This document shows positions 41,782 to 49,983 of a stretch of 49,983 nucleotides of DNA, piece by piece. How positions within the stretch are numbered: the stretch's first letter is position 1; every line of letters begins with the position of its first letter. A program made the position numbers and the translations under genes. The notes beneath the pieces are model-generated. The model did not search any database. It saw only the letters and a program-made list of their open reading frames with translations, and was not told the DNA's origin. The DNA is from Bordetella trematum (GTDB lineage: Bacteria; Pseudomonadota; Gammaproteobacteria; Burkholderiales; Burkholderiaceae_B), in NCBI RefSeq assembly GCF_900078335.1, contig NZ_FKBR01000008.1, forward strand, positions 33,316 through 83,298, in the 5' to 3' direction.

Positions 41782-43278
41782 ATGACCGCCCTGCTGCGCC
41801 ACCTGCTGCCGCGCTCGCTGCGCACCCGCCTGATCCTGCTGGTGCTGGGAGCCGTGCTGCTGGCCCAGGCCGCCACGCTGGCAACCGTATCCTATTACCG
41901 TCACAAGTTCATCGAAGACGTGGCCATCGGCTATATCGCCACGACCATCCGCACCCTGCAGGCCGCGCTGCGGGCCGTGCCCGCCGACCAGCGCGCCGAG
42001 TTCGTGCGCAGTGCCTCGCAGAACCAATGGCGCTGGTGGGCGCGCGGTCTGCCAGCTGGCGCGCGCCTGCAACACCCGCATCACCGCGCCCAGGCCCGCC
42101 CCGACGGCGGCGCCATGGAGGGCAGCATGATGCGCCGGCGCGAAGGGCGCGAGGAACGGGGCGACGCGCGCGAAAGGCGCGACGAGCACGCAGACCTGCG
42201 CCGCCCCCCACCCCCTCCGCCGGCCTCGGACGATCTGCGCCGCGACCTGCGTGATCTGATCGACGAACTCAACCGCCACCTGGACGATGGCACGCGGGTA
42301 GCCCTGTCGCGCGGACCGCGCCCCGAGATCTTCATTTCGCTGGCGCCCGACACCAGCAACGACGACGCCCCCGGGCTGCGCGAATGGCTGGTCATCCCGC
42401 TGGACCGTCTGGATCCACCGGTGGCCACCCCGCTGGTCGCCATCTGGCTGGGAGGGCTGGGGCTGATCCTGCTGCTGGCCGTGGGCTTCTCCTGGCACAT
42501 CACCCGTCCGCTCACCCGGCTGGCCGATGCCGCCGACCGTCTGGCTGCCGGCCAGCCGCAGCGGGTGGAACCCTCCGGCCCGCACGAAACCCAGGTGCTG
42601 GGCGAACGCTTCAATGCCATGCTCGATGCGTTGGCCGAATCCGATTCGGTGCGCCGCACGCTGCTGTCCGGCCTGCCCCATGATCTGAAAGGCCCGCTCT
42701 CGCGCATGTGGTTGCGCATCGAGATGACCGATGACCCCACCCTCAAGGAAGGGCTGCGCAAAGACCTCCAGGACATGCAGCACATGGTGGACCAGTTCAT
42801 CGGCTTCGTGCGCGGCACCGATCCGGCGGCCTATCACTACGCGCCGCTGAATCTGGCCGAATGGATACGCGAACGCGTCCACGGCTGGCAGGGCGCCGGC
42901 ACCACCATCACGCTGGACATGAACGATGACGCCGGCCCCACCATCGAAGGCGACGCCGTCGCCCTGGGCCGGCTGCTGGACAACCTGATCAGCAACGCCC
43001 TGCACCACGGCGCGCCACCCATCGACGTGCGCCTGCGCCAGGACGATCGGGAAGCCATCATTGAAGTGTCCGACCATGGGCCTGGCATTGCGCCCGAGCG
43101 GCATGAAGAAGCATTGCGACCGTTCGCCCGCCTGGATGACGCGCGCACCCGCAGTGGCAATGTCGGCCTGGGCCTGGCGCTGGCCGAGGCCATCGCCCGC
43201 GCCCACGGCGGCTCGCTCAAGCTGGAGCGTGGCCCCGCCGGCGGCCTGCTGGTACGCATCCGCCTGCCCAGAACCTGA
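41782..43278 (+). CDS. EnvZ-type sensor histidine kinase with charged periplasmic insert
   Basis: This is a 498-aa protein. TM1 is about 15-36, the periplasmic part about 37-212, and TM2 about 213-236. HAMP follows (ITRPLTRLADAADRLAAGQP). The phospho-His is His300 in LSGLPHDLKGPLSRM. The ATPase N box is LLDNLISNALHHG and the G boxes VSDHGPGI and GNVGLGLALAEAIARAHGG. The periplasmic domain contains an unusual Met/Arg/Glu-rich stretch (residues about 112-142) followed by PPPPPP, which could bind anions or sense envelope charge. It forms an operon with the regulator. Confidence 0.9.
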   Translation: MTALLRHLLPRSLRTRLILLVLGAVLLAQAATLATVSYYRHKFIEDVAIGYIATTIRTLQAALRAVPADQRAEFVRSASQNQWRWWARGLPAGARLQHPHHRAQARPDGGAMEGSMMRRREGREERGDARERRDEHADLRRPPPPPPASDDLRRDLRDLIDELNRHLDDGTRVALSRGPRPEIFISLAPDTSNDDAPGLREWLVIPLDRLDPPVATPLVAIWLGGLGLILLLAVGFSWHITRPLTRLADAADRLAAGQPQRVEPSGPHETQVLGERFNAMLDALAESDSVRRTLLSGLPHDLKGPLSRMWLRIEMTDDPTLKEGLRKDLQDMQHMVDQFIGFVRGTDPAAYHYAPLNLAEWIRERVHGWQGAGTTITLDMNDDAGPTIEGDAVALGRLLDNLISNALHHGAPPIDVRLRQDDREAIIEVSDHGPGIAPERHEEALRPFARLDDARTRSGNVGLGLALAEAIARAHGGSLKLERGPAGGLLVRIRLPRT

Positions 43279-43281
43279 GGT

Positions 43282-44334
43282 TCAGCCGGGAGGCGGCAGC
43301 AGGGGCACCGGGCGGCGCTCCTTGCCCAGCACGTTGCGGTAGACCAGCAGATTGAAGACCAAGAGCACCGGCACGCCGATTACCACACCGGCCAGAACCA
43401 GGCGCATGGCGTCAAGCGCGCCACTGCCGTCCCAGATGGTCATGTCGTCGGCGATCAGGTAGGGGAAGAAACTGTACGCCAGCCCGCCCAGCATGAGCAG
43501 GTAGAGCAACACACACAACACGAAGGGCAGCCAGGCGTAACGGTCTGCCTTGCCGGGCAGGCGCATGAGCAGCATCTCGGCGACCACGAAACCCAGCAGC
43601 ATGGCGGCCCAGACTGCCGCGGCCGCACCCAGATGACCGGCATTGCTCCACTTGTAGAAGATGCCCGCATTGGCCAAGCCCAGGGTCACGGCGATGGCCA
43701 CCATGCCGGCGGCCGTCCAGCGGATGCCGTGGCGGGCCCAGGTGGAGGCGCGGCGCTGCATTTCGCCCTCCAGGCGCATCACCAGCCAGCAGGCGCCCAG
43801 CAAGGCATAGGCCGCCACCGCGCACAAACCCACAAACAGGGTGAACCACCCATAGCCGGCATCGCTCTGGTAGTCGGTGGCCAGACGGCCAAGCACCATC
43901 CCTTGCCCGAAGGCGGTCAGCAGGGAGCCCAGCCAGAAACCGAAGATCCAGCGCGGCTTGTGCTCGTTGCGCGCACGGATACGGAACTCGAAGGCCACGC
44001 TGCGCAGCACGATGCCCAGCACCATGATCGTCAGCGGCCCGTAGAGCTTGCCCATGATGGCGCCCCAGGCGAACGGGAACGCCGCGCCGAACAGCCCGAT
44101 CCCCAGCAGCGGCCAGGATTCGTTGGCATCGCGCCAGGGGCTGAGCATGCCCATCAGGCGGCCGCGCTCTTCGGCCGGGGCCAGTTGCAGCAGCAACCCC
44201 ACGCCGATGTCAAAGCCGTCCAGGACGATGCCGGCGGCGATGAGCAACAACAGCAACCCCATGAAAACCAGCGGGATCCAGAACATCGGATCCTGGGGAT
44301 TGAGCCCTTGCGAGGCAGCCAGTGTGGCAATCAT
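43282..44334 (-). CDS. Cytochrome bd-like subunit II (CydB-like)
   Basis: This is a 350-aa protein with eight to nine membrane segments. Family landmarks are retained: LDGFDIGVGLLL (the Asp-Gly-Phe-Asp segment), WRDANESWPLLG and RSVAFEFRIRAR. ATG 44334 overlaps the end of the CydA-like gene by ATGA, so the two are co-translated. The 3' end is 4 nt from the convergent kinase stop. It would normally scaffold CydA, but its partner lacks haem ligands, so oxidase function is doubtful. Confidence 0.82.
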   Translation of the reverse strand: MIATLAASQGLNPQDPMFWIPLVFMGLLLLLIAAGIVLDGFDIGVGLLLQLAPAEERGRLMGMLSPWRDANESWPLLGIGLFGAAFPFAWGAIMGKLYGPLTIMVLGIVLRSVAFEFRIRARNEHKPRWIFGFWLGSLLTAFGQGMVLGRLATDYQSDAGYGWFTLFVGLCAVAAYALLGACWLVMRLEGEMQRRASTWARHGIRWTAAGMVAIAVTLGLANAGIFYKWSNAGHLGAAAAVWAAMLLGFVVAEMLLMRLPGKADRYAWLPFVLCVLLYLLMLGGLAYSFFPYLIADDMTIWDGSGALDAMRLVLAGVVIGVPVLLVFNLLVYRNVLGKERRPVPLLPPPG

Positions 44335-45668
44335 ACGGTTGCTCCGATCTTGCGCACGGGCACCACGCCGTAGCGCGCCGCGTGCAACAACATGCCGAAG
44401 AAGGCCGCGATCAAGATGCCATAAAGCACGGCATAGGCAGCCAGGCCCCAGCCCAGCGTGGCTGCAGACACGCTGCCCAGCACCTCGGCCTGGGTGACGC
44501 TGCGATTGACCATGTACGGCTGCAGCCCCACCTGCGCCACCCAGACGCCCAGCACCACGGTGAGCGCACCGGCGAACATCATGCCGGTCTGCACGCGTAG
44601 CCACACGCGCGGCAGCGCAGCCGGGTCTTGGCGACGCCGCAGGCCGAGAATGAGCGAGCCCAGCGCCACCCCCCCCATCAGCGCACCCAGCAGCCACTGC
44701 AAACGCAGCGAAAGGAACACGAAGGATACGGGCGGCGTCATGCCGGCATAGCGGTCCAGACCGATGGCGCCCTTGTCGGCATCGTGGGTCAGCCAGCGCG
44801 CGCCGCCATCGGCAATCTCCCAGGCGCCCAGATTGCGCTGCGCATCGGCGTCGGGCCAGCCGGCCAGCACCAGGGCAGGCGGCGTGCCGCTGTGCCAGTA
44901 CCCGGCCAGGGCGGCTGCCTTGGCCGGCTGCAGGCGCGCCACGACTTCGCCCAGCCCCCAGGCCAGCGGCGCCTGCGCCAGCGAGGCGACCAGGGCCAGC
45001 ACCAGCGCGCTGCGGTAGGCGTGGCGTTCGCCGTCATCGAGCCGGCGCCGCAGGGCCTGCAGCGCCATGACCCCCAGCATCAGGAAGGCGGCGGCCAGGA
45101 AGGCCTGCGCCACCGTCAGCCCCATGCGCCAGGCAAAAGAAGGATTGAGGACCACGCTGACCCAGTCATAGACCAGGTAGCGGCCATCGACCAGGGCCGC
45201 GCCGTCCGGGGTCTGCATCCAGGATTGCAGGCAGACCACCCAGCCGAGCGTCACCAGTTGGCCGAGCGCCACCATGAGGACGGCCAGGGTATGCGCCCAG
45301 GCGGGCACCCGACGCTGACCGAACAGCATCACACCGAGGAAACAGGATTTCAGGACGAACACCGACAGCACCCCGAAGCCGATCAGGGGGCCGGCCACGT
45401 TGCCGATCTTGTCCATCAGCCCGGGCCACAGACTTGGCAGCTGCAGCAGCACGGGCATCGCTCCGGCCAGGGCCAGAACAAAAGACAGGGCGAACACGCG
45501 GACCCAGAAACGATAGGCCGCGATCCAGCAGGGCTTGCCGCCATGGGCGCGCAGCTTGAAATACAGCAGCACCCAGGCCAGCGCCATGGAGAACGCCAGG
45601 AACAAGGCCAGAAAGCTCAGGCTTGCCGTGAACTGCACCCGGGCAAGCAAAAGAGGGGCGATATTCAT
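44331..45668 (-). CDS. CydA-like subunit I lacking canonical haem ligands
   Basis: This is a 445-aa protein with about nine membrane segments that aligns along its length with CydA (LARVQFTASLSFL, LQSWMQTPD, VWVAQVGLQPY). By hand alignment with E. coli CydA the haem ligands are replaced: His19 by Leu20, His186 by Leu184 and Met393 by Gln324. Glu99 becomes Gly99, Glu107 becomes Lys107 and Glu445 becomes Gln379. It can hardly hold haems b558, b595 and d in the usual way. The frame is intact and coupled to cydB, so it is a maintained paralogue, not a pseudogene. Its role is unknown. Confidence 0.75.
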   Translation of the reverse strand: MNIAPLLLARVQFTASLSFLALFLAFSMALAWVLLYFKLRAHGGKPCWIAAYRFWVRVFALSFVLALAGAMPVLLQLPSLWPGLMDKIGNVAGPLIGFGVLSVFVLKSCFLGVMLFGQRRVPAWAHTLAVLMVALGQLVTLGWVVCLQSWMQTPDGAALVDGRYLVYDWVSVVLNPSFAWRMGLTVAQAFLAAAFLMLGVMALQALRRRLDDGERHAYRSALVLALVASLAQAPLAWGLGEVVARLQPAKAAALAGYWHSGTPPALVLAGWPDADAQRNLGAWEIADGGARWLTHDADKGAIGLDRYAGMTPPVSFVFLSLRLQWLLGALMGGVALGSLILGLRRRQDPAALPRVWLRVQTGMMFAGALTVVLGVWVAQVGLQPYMVNRSVTQAEVLGSVSAATLGWGLAAYAVLYGILIAAFFGMLLHAARYGVVPVRKIGATV

Positions 45669-45786
45669 GATGGACGGTAGTGTAGAGCGACTTCCCCGGC
45701 CGCGGGAGGCGTACTTGCAACGGAAATCCTGGCCGAACGTGGCAAAATGCCTCTTTTATGGCCGATTACTTCTCTTTCTCAGCAGA

Positions 45787-47547
45787 ATGACCCAGACCCC
45801 GACGCCGCACGCTGCCAGTAACTTTTTGCGCAACATCATTGAAGACGATCTGGCCGCCCAACGCTTTCAGAACAAGCGATGGGCCGGCAAGCCCGGCCCG
45901 GCTGCCGTGCAGGCCTCGGGGGCGCCCGACCCCGCCCGCATCCGCACCCGCTTCCCGCCGGAACCCAACGGTTACCTGCATATCGGGCACGCCAAGAGCA
46001 TCTGCGTGAACTTCGGGCTGGCCAAGGAGTACGGCGGCGTCTGCCATTTGCGCTTCGACGACACCAACCCCGAGAAAGAAGAGCAGGAATACGTCGACGC
46101 GATCATCGAGGCCGTGCGCTGGCTGGGCTTCGACTGGAACGCCGACGGCAACGAAAACCTGTACTTCGCCAGTGACTACTTCGAATTCATGTACGAATTC
46201 GCCGAGGCGCTGGTGCAGGCCGGCCATGCCTATGTCGACGAGCAGAGCGCCGAGGAGATCCGCGCCCTGCGCGGCACCCTGACCGAACCCGGCACCAACT
46301 CGCCCTTCCGCGACCGCCCGGCAGCCGAGTCGCTGCAGCGTCTGCGCGAGATGCGCGATGGCAAGCATCCGGACGGCAGCCTGGTTCTGCGCGCCAAGAT
46401 CGACATGGCCTCGCCCAACATCAACCTGCGCGACCCGGTCATGTACCGCGTGCGCCATGCCGAGCATCACCGCACCGGCAACAAATGGTGCATCTACCCG
46501 ATGTACAGCTGGGCCCACCCGGTCGAGGACGCGCTCGAAGGCATCACGCACAGCATCTGCACGCTGGAGTTCGAAGACCAGCGCCCCTTCTACAACTGGA
46601 TCCTGGAGCGCCTGGCCGAACTGCAGAAGCTGGCCCGCCCGCTTCCGAATCAATACGAGTTCGCCCGTCTCAACCTGAGCTACATCGTCACCAGCAAGCG
46701 CAAGCTGCTGCAGCTGGTGCGTGAAAACCACGTCGATGGCTGGGATGATCCCCGCATGCCCACGCTGTTCGGCATGCGCCGCCGTGGCTATCCCGCGTCG
46801 GCCATCCGGCTGTTCTGCGACCGCACCGCCGTGAGCAAATCAGATGCCCGCATCGACTACAGCCTGCTGGAGCAGGCCGTGCGCGATGTGCTGGATCCGG
46901 TCGCCCCGCGCTCGGTGGCCGTGCTGGACCCGCTCAAGCTGGTCATCACCAACTATCCGGAAGGCCAGACCGAAGCATGCAGCGCGCCGCGCAACCCGCA
47001 TGATCCGCAAGCCGGCCAGCGGGAGTTTCCCTTCTCGCGCGAGCTCTGGATCGAGCGCGACGACTTCCGCGAAGAGCCGCCCAAGAAGTACTTCCGCCTT
47101 TTCCCGGGCAACCAGGTGCGCTTGAAGTACGGCTACGTGGTGCGCTGCACCGGCTGCACCAAGGATGCCGACGGCAATGTGATCGAAGTCCAGGCCGAGT
47201 ACCTGCCGGACACCAAGAGCGGCACGCCGGGCGCCGACAGCGTCAAGGTCAAGGGCAATATCACCTGGGTAAGCGCCGCGCATGCGGTGCCGGCCGAGGT
47301 GCGCCTGTATGACCGCCTGTTCGCCGATCCCCATCCGGACGGCGGCGACAAGGACTTCCTGACCTGCCTGAACCCGGACTCGATCCGCAGCGTGCAGGCC
47401 TGGCTGGAGCCGGGCACCGAACCGCTGCCGGGCGCGAGCTGGCAGTTCGAACGGTTGGGTTACTTCACCGTCGACAGCAAGGACTCCAGCGAGCAGGCCC
47501 CGGTGCTCAACCGCATCGTCACTCTCAAGGACTCCTGGGCTGCCTGA
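45787..47547 (+). CDS. glnS: Glutaminyl-tRNA synthetase
   Basis: This 586-aa class I synthetase charges tRNA-Gln. The HIGH motif is in RFPPEPNGYLHIGHAKSICV, followed by LRFDDTNPEKEEQEYVDAI. The second signature is a KMSKS variant, VTSKRKLLQLV. The C-terminal anticodon-binding barrels are complete. ATG 45787 (MTQTPTPH) is preferred, as the open upstream frame overlaps the divergent cydA gene. It is followed by a hairpin. Confidence 0.96.
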   Translation: MTQTPTPHAASNFLRNIIEDDLAAQRFQNKRWAGKPGPAAVQASGAPDPARIRTRFPPEPNGYLHIGHAKSICVNFGLAKEYGGVCHLRFDDTNPEKEEQEYVDAIIEAVRWLGFDWNADGNENLYFASDYFEFMYEFAEALVQAGHAYVDEQSAEEIRALRGTLTEPGTNSPFRDRPAAESLQRLREMRDGKHPDGSLVLRAKIDMASPNINLRDPVMYRVRHAEHHRTGNKWCIYPMYSWAHPVEDALEGITHSICTLEFEDQRPFYNWILERLAELQKLARPLPNQYEFARLNLSYIVTSKRKLLQLVRENHVDGWDDPRMPTLFGMRRRGYPASAIRLFCDRTAVSKSDARIDYSLLEQAVRDVLDPVAPRSVAVLDPLKLVITNYPEGQTEACSAPRNPHDPQAGQREFPFSRELWIERDDFREEPPKKYFRLFPGNQVRLKYGYVVRCTGCTKDADGNVIEVQAEYLPDTKSGTPGADSVKVKGNITWVSAAHAVPAEVRLYDRLFADPHPDGGDKDFLTCLNPDSIRSVQAWLEPGTEPLPGASWQFERLGYFTVDSKDSSEQAPVLNRIVTLKDSWAA

Positions 47548-47562
47548 GCGCCCCGCCCCGCA

Positions 47563-47589
47563 CAACGCCCCCGCAACCCGGGGGCGTTG
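47563..47589 (+). terminator. Hairpin after glnS
   Basis: CAACGCCCCC (47563-47572) pairs with GGGGGCGTTG (47580-47589) around a 7-nt loop. No T-run follows. Confidence 0.55.
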
Positions 47590-47721
47590 CCCTATCCGGG
47601 CCGCAACGCCGGGCGAGCAGGCGGCCCCCTCTCTTCATCATCCCGAAGGCAGGCAGCCGGGTTATCATGCCCGACACCCTGACCGGCCCTCTGTCTGCCA
47701 GGCCGGCCGCAAGATACCGAC

Positions 47722-48570
47722 ATGACAACCGAATCCCTTGCCCTGGACTTCAAAAGCGCCACGCTCTATGCCATTCGCGTGGTATTGCACAGCGCCAACC
47801 TCGCTCAGCTGACCGAGGCGCTGGACAAACGCATGCACGACGCCGGCAGCTTCTTCGAGAACGAGCCGGTCGTCATCGACGCCAGCCGCGTGAGCGAGCC
47901 GCTGGACTGGCCGGCCCTGATAGAGGCTCTGCAGGGCCATAATCTGCCGGTCATCGGCGTGGTCGCCGAAGACGCCAACCTGGAGGCCGCCCGAGCCGCC
48001 GGCCTGACGCCGGTGGAACTGTCGGCCCTGCCGCAACGCGCGCCCCAGGCAGTCGATCCGGCGCCGCCCAATCATGTGGCCACGCCCGTGCCCGCCGCGC
48101 CCGAGGCCAGTCCGGCAGCGCAACAGCAACTGCGCGGAACAAGCGATGCGGACAGCAGCGCCGAAGCCGTACCCGCTCGCGCGGCACGCGAAACCACGGC
48201 CGCCGCCAGCCCGACGCCGGCCGGACCGCAGTCCTCCAGCGCGCTGGTGATCACCCGCCCGCTGCGCTCGGGACAGCGCATCTATGCGCGCCATACGGAT
48301 CTGGTCGTGGTCGGGATGGTGAGCCAGGGCGCCGAAGTGATCGCCGACGGCAACATCCATGTCTATGGCCCCCTGCGCGGCAAGGCCATGGCCGGCGCGC
48401 GAGGCGACACCTCGGCAAGGATTTTCACCACCCAGCTCGACGCGGAACTGCTGGCTGTGGCCGGCGTCTACCGCGTGGTGGAAGACAAGCTGGATCGCAA
48501 TTTGCACAACCAGCCGGCACTGGTCCGGCTCAATGGCGACACCCTGCACATCGAAGCGCTCAAGGGCTGA
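47722..48570 (+). CDS. minC: Septum-site determining protein MinC
   Basis: This is a 282-aa FtsZ inhibitor. The N-terminal domain ([20 protein letters not shown]) is followed by an Ala/Pro-rich linker at about residues 110-175, longer than in E. coli. The C-terminal beta-helix has [16 protein letters not shown] and a MinD-binding face. ATG 47722 is chosen by family N-terminus; the ribosome-binding site is weak. A terminator-like hairpin separates it from minD. Confidence 0.93.
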   Translation: MTTESLALDFKSATLYAIRVVLHSANLAQLTEALDKRMHDAGSFFENEPVVIDASRVSEPLDWPALIEALQGHNLPVIGVVAEDANLEAARAAGLTPVELSALPQRAPQAVDPAPPNHVATPVPAAPEASPAAQQQLRGTSDADSSAEAVPARAARETTAAASPTPAGPQSSSALVITRPLRSGQRIYARHTDLVVVGMVSQGAEVIADGNIHVYGPLRGKAMAGARGDTSARIFTTQLDAELLAVAGVYRVVEDKLDRNLHNQPALVRLNGDTLHIEALKG

Positions 48571-48597
48571 TGGCAGGCCGCCTTTATACACACATGT

Positions 48598-48619
48598 AAA
48601 AAGCCATTAGCGGCTTTTT
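48598..48619 (+). terminator. Intrinsic terminator/attenuator between minC and minD
   Basis: AAAAAGCC (48598-48605), loop ATTAGC, GGCTTTTT (48612-48619). A real intrinsic-terminator form inside the min cluster, 46 nt before minD. Confidence 0.7.
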
Positions 48620-48664
48620 GCTTTACGATAACGCGATTTCTTCGGATATAAGGGTTCGATCGTC

Positions 48665-49483
48665 ATGACACGTATTGTTGTGGTGACCTCCGGCAAGGGC
48701 GGTGTAGGAAAAACGACCAGCAGCGCCAGTTTTTCTTCGGGCCTTGCCATGCGCGGCTTCAAAACCGCGGTCATCGATTTCGACGTCGGCCTGCGCAATC
48801 TCGACCTCATCATGGGCTGCGAACGCCGCGTGGTGTATGACTTCGTGAACGTCGTGCAGGGCGAAGCGACGCTCAAACAGGCGCTCATCAAGGACAAGCA
48901 GCTCGAAAACCTGTTCATCCTGCCGGCCTCCCAGACGCGCGACAAGGATGCGCTGACCCAGGAAGGCGTGGGCAAGGTGCTCGACGAGCTCAAGGAAATG
49001 GGCTTTGACTACATCGTCTGCGACTCGCCCGCCGGCATCGAAACAGGCGCCCTGCTGGCCGCCTATTTTGCCGACGACGCGCTCGTGGTCACCAACCCGG
49101 AAGTCTCATCGGTGCGCGACTCCGATCGCATCCTGGGCATCCTGGCCGCCAAGTCGCGCCGCGCCGTCGAAGGCGACGAAGAGCCGGTCAAAGAGTACCT
49201 GCTGCTGACCCGCTACAACCCCAAGCGCGTCAACGAAGGCGAAATGCTGTCGCTCAGCGACATCGAAGACATTCTGCGCATCAAGCTGATCGGCGTCATC
49301 CCGGAATCCGAAGCGGTGCTGCAGGCATCCAACCAGGGCCTGCCGGCCATCCACCTGAAGGACACCGACGTCTCCGAAGCCTACAAGGACGTGGTGGCGC
49401 GCTATGTGGGTGAAGAACGCCCGATGCGCTTTACCGACTATGAAAAGCCCGGGCTCCTGAAGCGCCTGTTCGGAGGAAAGTAA
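48665..49483 (+). CDS. minD: Septum-site determining ATPase MinD
   Basis: This 272-aa deviant Walker A ATPase has VVVTSGKGGVGKTTSSASF. Its DFDVGLRNLDLIMGCERR and CDSPAGIE are typical. The C-terminal amphipathic membrane-targeting helix is in LLKRLFGGK. It recruits MinC and oscillates with MinE. ATG 48665 follows AAGGGTTCGATCGTC. minE begins 3 nt after its stop. Confidence 0.97.
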   Translation: MTRIVVVTSGKGGVGKTTSSASFSSGLAMRGFKTAVIDFDVGLRNLDLIMGCERRVVYDFVNVVQGEATLKQALIKDKQLENLFILPASQTRDKDALTQEGVGKVLDELKEMGFDYIVCDSPAGIETGALLAAYFADDALVVTNPEVSSVRDSDRILGILAAKSRRAVEGDEEPVKEYLLLTRYNPKRVNEGEMLSLSDIEDILRIKLIGVIPESEAVLQASNQGLPAIHLKDTDVSEAYKDVVARYVGEERPMRFTDYEKPGLLKRLFGGK

Positions 49484-49486
49484 ACG

Positions 49487-49753
49487 ATGTCTTTTCTGTC
49501 GTTTCTGCTCGGCCAGAAGAAAACCTCGGCCAGCGTTGCCAAAGAACGCTTGCAGATCATCCTCGCCCACGAACGCGGCCGTGACGACTCGCCCGACTAC
49601 CTGCCGCAGTTGCAGCAAGAACTGCTGGCAGTGATCTCGAAGTACGTCCAGATCGATCCGGGCGACATCAAGGTGCATCTGGAACGCCAGGACTCGCTGG
49701 AAGTGCTCGAGGTCAAAATCGAGATGCCCCAGGGCGAACAGGCCTCGACCTGA
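49487..49753 (+). CDS. minE: Cell division topological specificity factor MinE
   Basis: This is an 88-aa protein. The N-terminal membrane and MinD-binding part is [20 protein letters not shown], then [11 protein letters not shown]. The C-terminal dimer domain is [20 protein letters not shown]. The length is normal. GGAGG is 6-10 nt before ATG 49487. It is translated with minD. Confidence 0.97.
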   Translation: MSFLSFLLGQKKTSASVAKERLQIILAHERGRDDSPDYLPQLQQELLAVISKYVQIDPGDIKVHLERQDSLEVLEVKIEMPQGEQAST

Positions 49754-49760
49754 TCCCCTT

Positions 49761-49790
49761 GCCGCGCGTGCAGCGACCTGCGCGCGCGGC
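49761..49790 (+). terminator. GC hairpin after minE
   Basis: GCCGCGCG (49761-49768) and CGCGCGGC (49783-49790) with a 14-nt loop. It lacks a T-run and is a probable 3' end structure. The rest of 49791-49896 shows only a small GCCCGCC/GCGGGC repeat. Confidence 0.4.
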
Positions 49791-49896
49791 CCATCCCTGC
49801 TGCGGGCGTCCTGCCCCAATCGGCCATGCCCGCCTGGCGGGCGCTCAGGCCCGCCCCCCAAAGAGTACGGCCGCATCAATGGATGAATCACACAGC

Positions 49897-49922
49897 AAAA
49901 AGCCAGGGCTGCTGCCCTGGCT
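49897..49922 (-). terminator. Rho-independent terminator for the minus-strand gene at the right edge
   Basis: On the minus strand AGCCAGGGC, loop AGCA, GCCCTGGCT, then TTTTT. It lies 18 nt past the TAG of the partial gene. Confidence 0.8.
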
Positions 49923-49940
49923 CAAATGCGGTGGCGGTTC

Positions 49941-49983
49941 CTACCAGACTACATTAATCCCCACCGTGCCCTGTAATGGCTGT
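49941..49983 (-). CDS. C-terminal end of an outer-membrane barrel protein, possibly an autotransporter (partial)
   Basis: Only the last 13 codons are inside the window (QPLQGTVGINVVW then TAG 49941-49943). An amphipathic final strand ending in Trp is the usual C-terminus of autotransporter barrels. A terminator follows. Frame choice rests on this pattern and on the position of the terminator, so it is tentative. Confidence 0.45.
   Translation of the reverse strand, partial: QPLQGTVGINVVW

Overview
The window is high-GC betaproteobacterial DNA, most likely Alcaligenaceae (Bordetella or Achromobacter type). The evidence is gene content and order: Bug-type solute receptor, phasin, dusB-fis-purH-ruvC-ruvA, glnS, minC-minD-minE, an MgtA Mg2+ ATPase and a C-terminal-Phe porin. 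The species call is inference, since no rRNA or marker comparison could be run.

Layout. (1) 1-4831 is the right arm of a prophage or phage-derived island: the end of an rdgC-like gene, a frameshifted early gene, a ParB-like protein, four small phage genes including a lipoprotein, an AlpA-type excisionase and a tyrosine integrase. It ends at a 3' fragment of a tRNA-Cys gene (attR) followed by the tRNA gene's terminator. (2) 4.9-9.7 kb is chromosomal: a hypothetical gene, a LysR regulator, a Nudix hydrolase, the N-degron aminoacyl-transferases aat and bpt, and pyrD. (3) 9.7-18.2 kb has a phasin gene with a strong promoter flanked by two PhaR-like operators, a Bug receptor, an IclR regulator, a CinA/MoCF-domain protein, an EI24 membrane protein, a thioredoxin-like protein, a RhlE-type helicase, AzlD/AzlC and a zinc-finger protein. 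(4) 18.2-22.3 kb has an NTF2-like protein, a YheT hydrolase, an M48/BepA-like protease and galU.

(5) 22.3-28.8 kb is a divalent-metal locus on the minus strand and the most interesting part. In transcription order it has a yybP-ykoY (Mn2+) riboswitch, a cation/Ca2+ exchanger-family gene, three tandem 120-bp stem-loop repeats, a long leader with proline-rich reading frames, an orphan MgtC-ACT-like protein, an MgtL-like leader peptide with an acidic/proline DEPEP motif, mutually exclusive RNA stems, mgtA, and a porin gene overlapping mgtA.

(6) 28.8-39.6 kb is housekeeping: pepP, ubiH-like, dusB, fis, purH, ruvC, ruvA, an NDUFA9-like reductase (minus strand), ruvB and recQ. (7) 39.6-45.7 kb has an outer-membrane barrel candidate, an OmpR/EnvZ-type two-component pair and a cydAB-like operon. 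In that operon CydA lacks all three canonical haem ligands and the key acidic residues. (8) 45.8-50 kb has glnS, minC, minD, minE and the end of a minus-strand gene with an autotransporter-like C-terminus.

The leading candidates for something under-described are the layered Mg2+/Mn2+ regulatory locus and the haem-ligand-less CydA paralogue.
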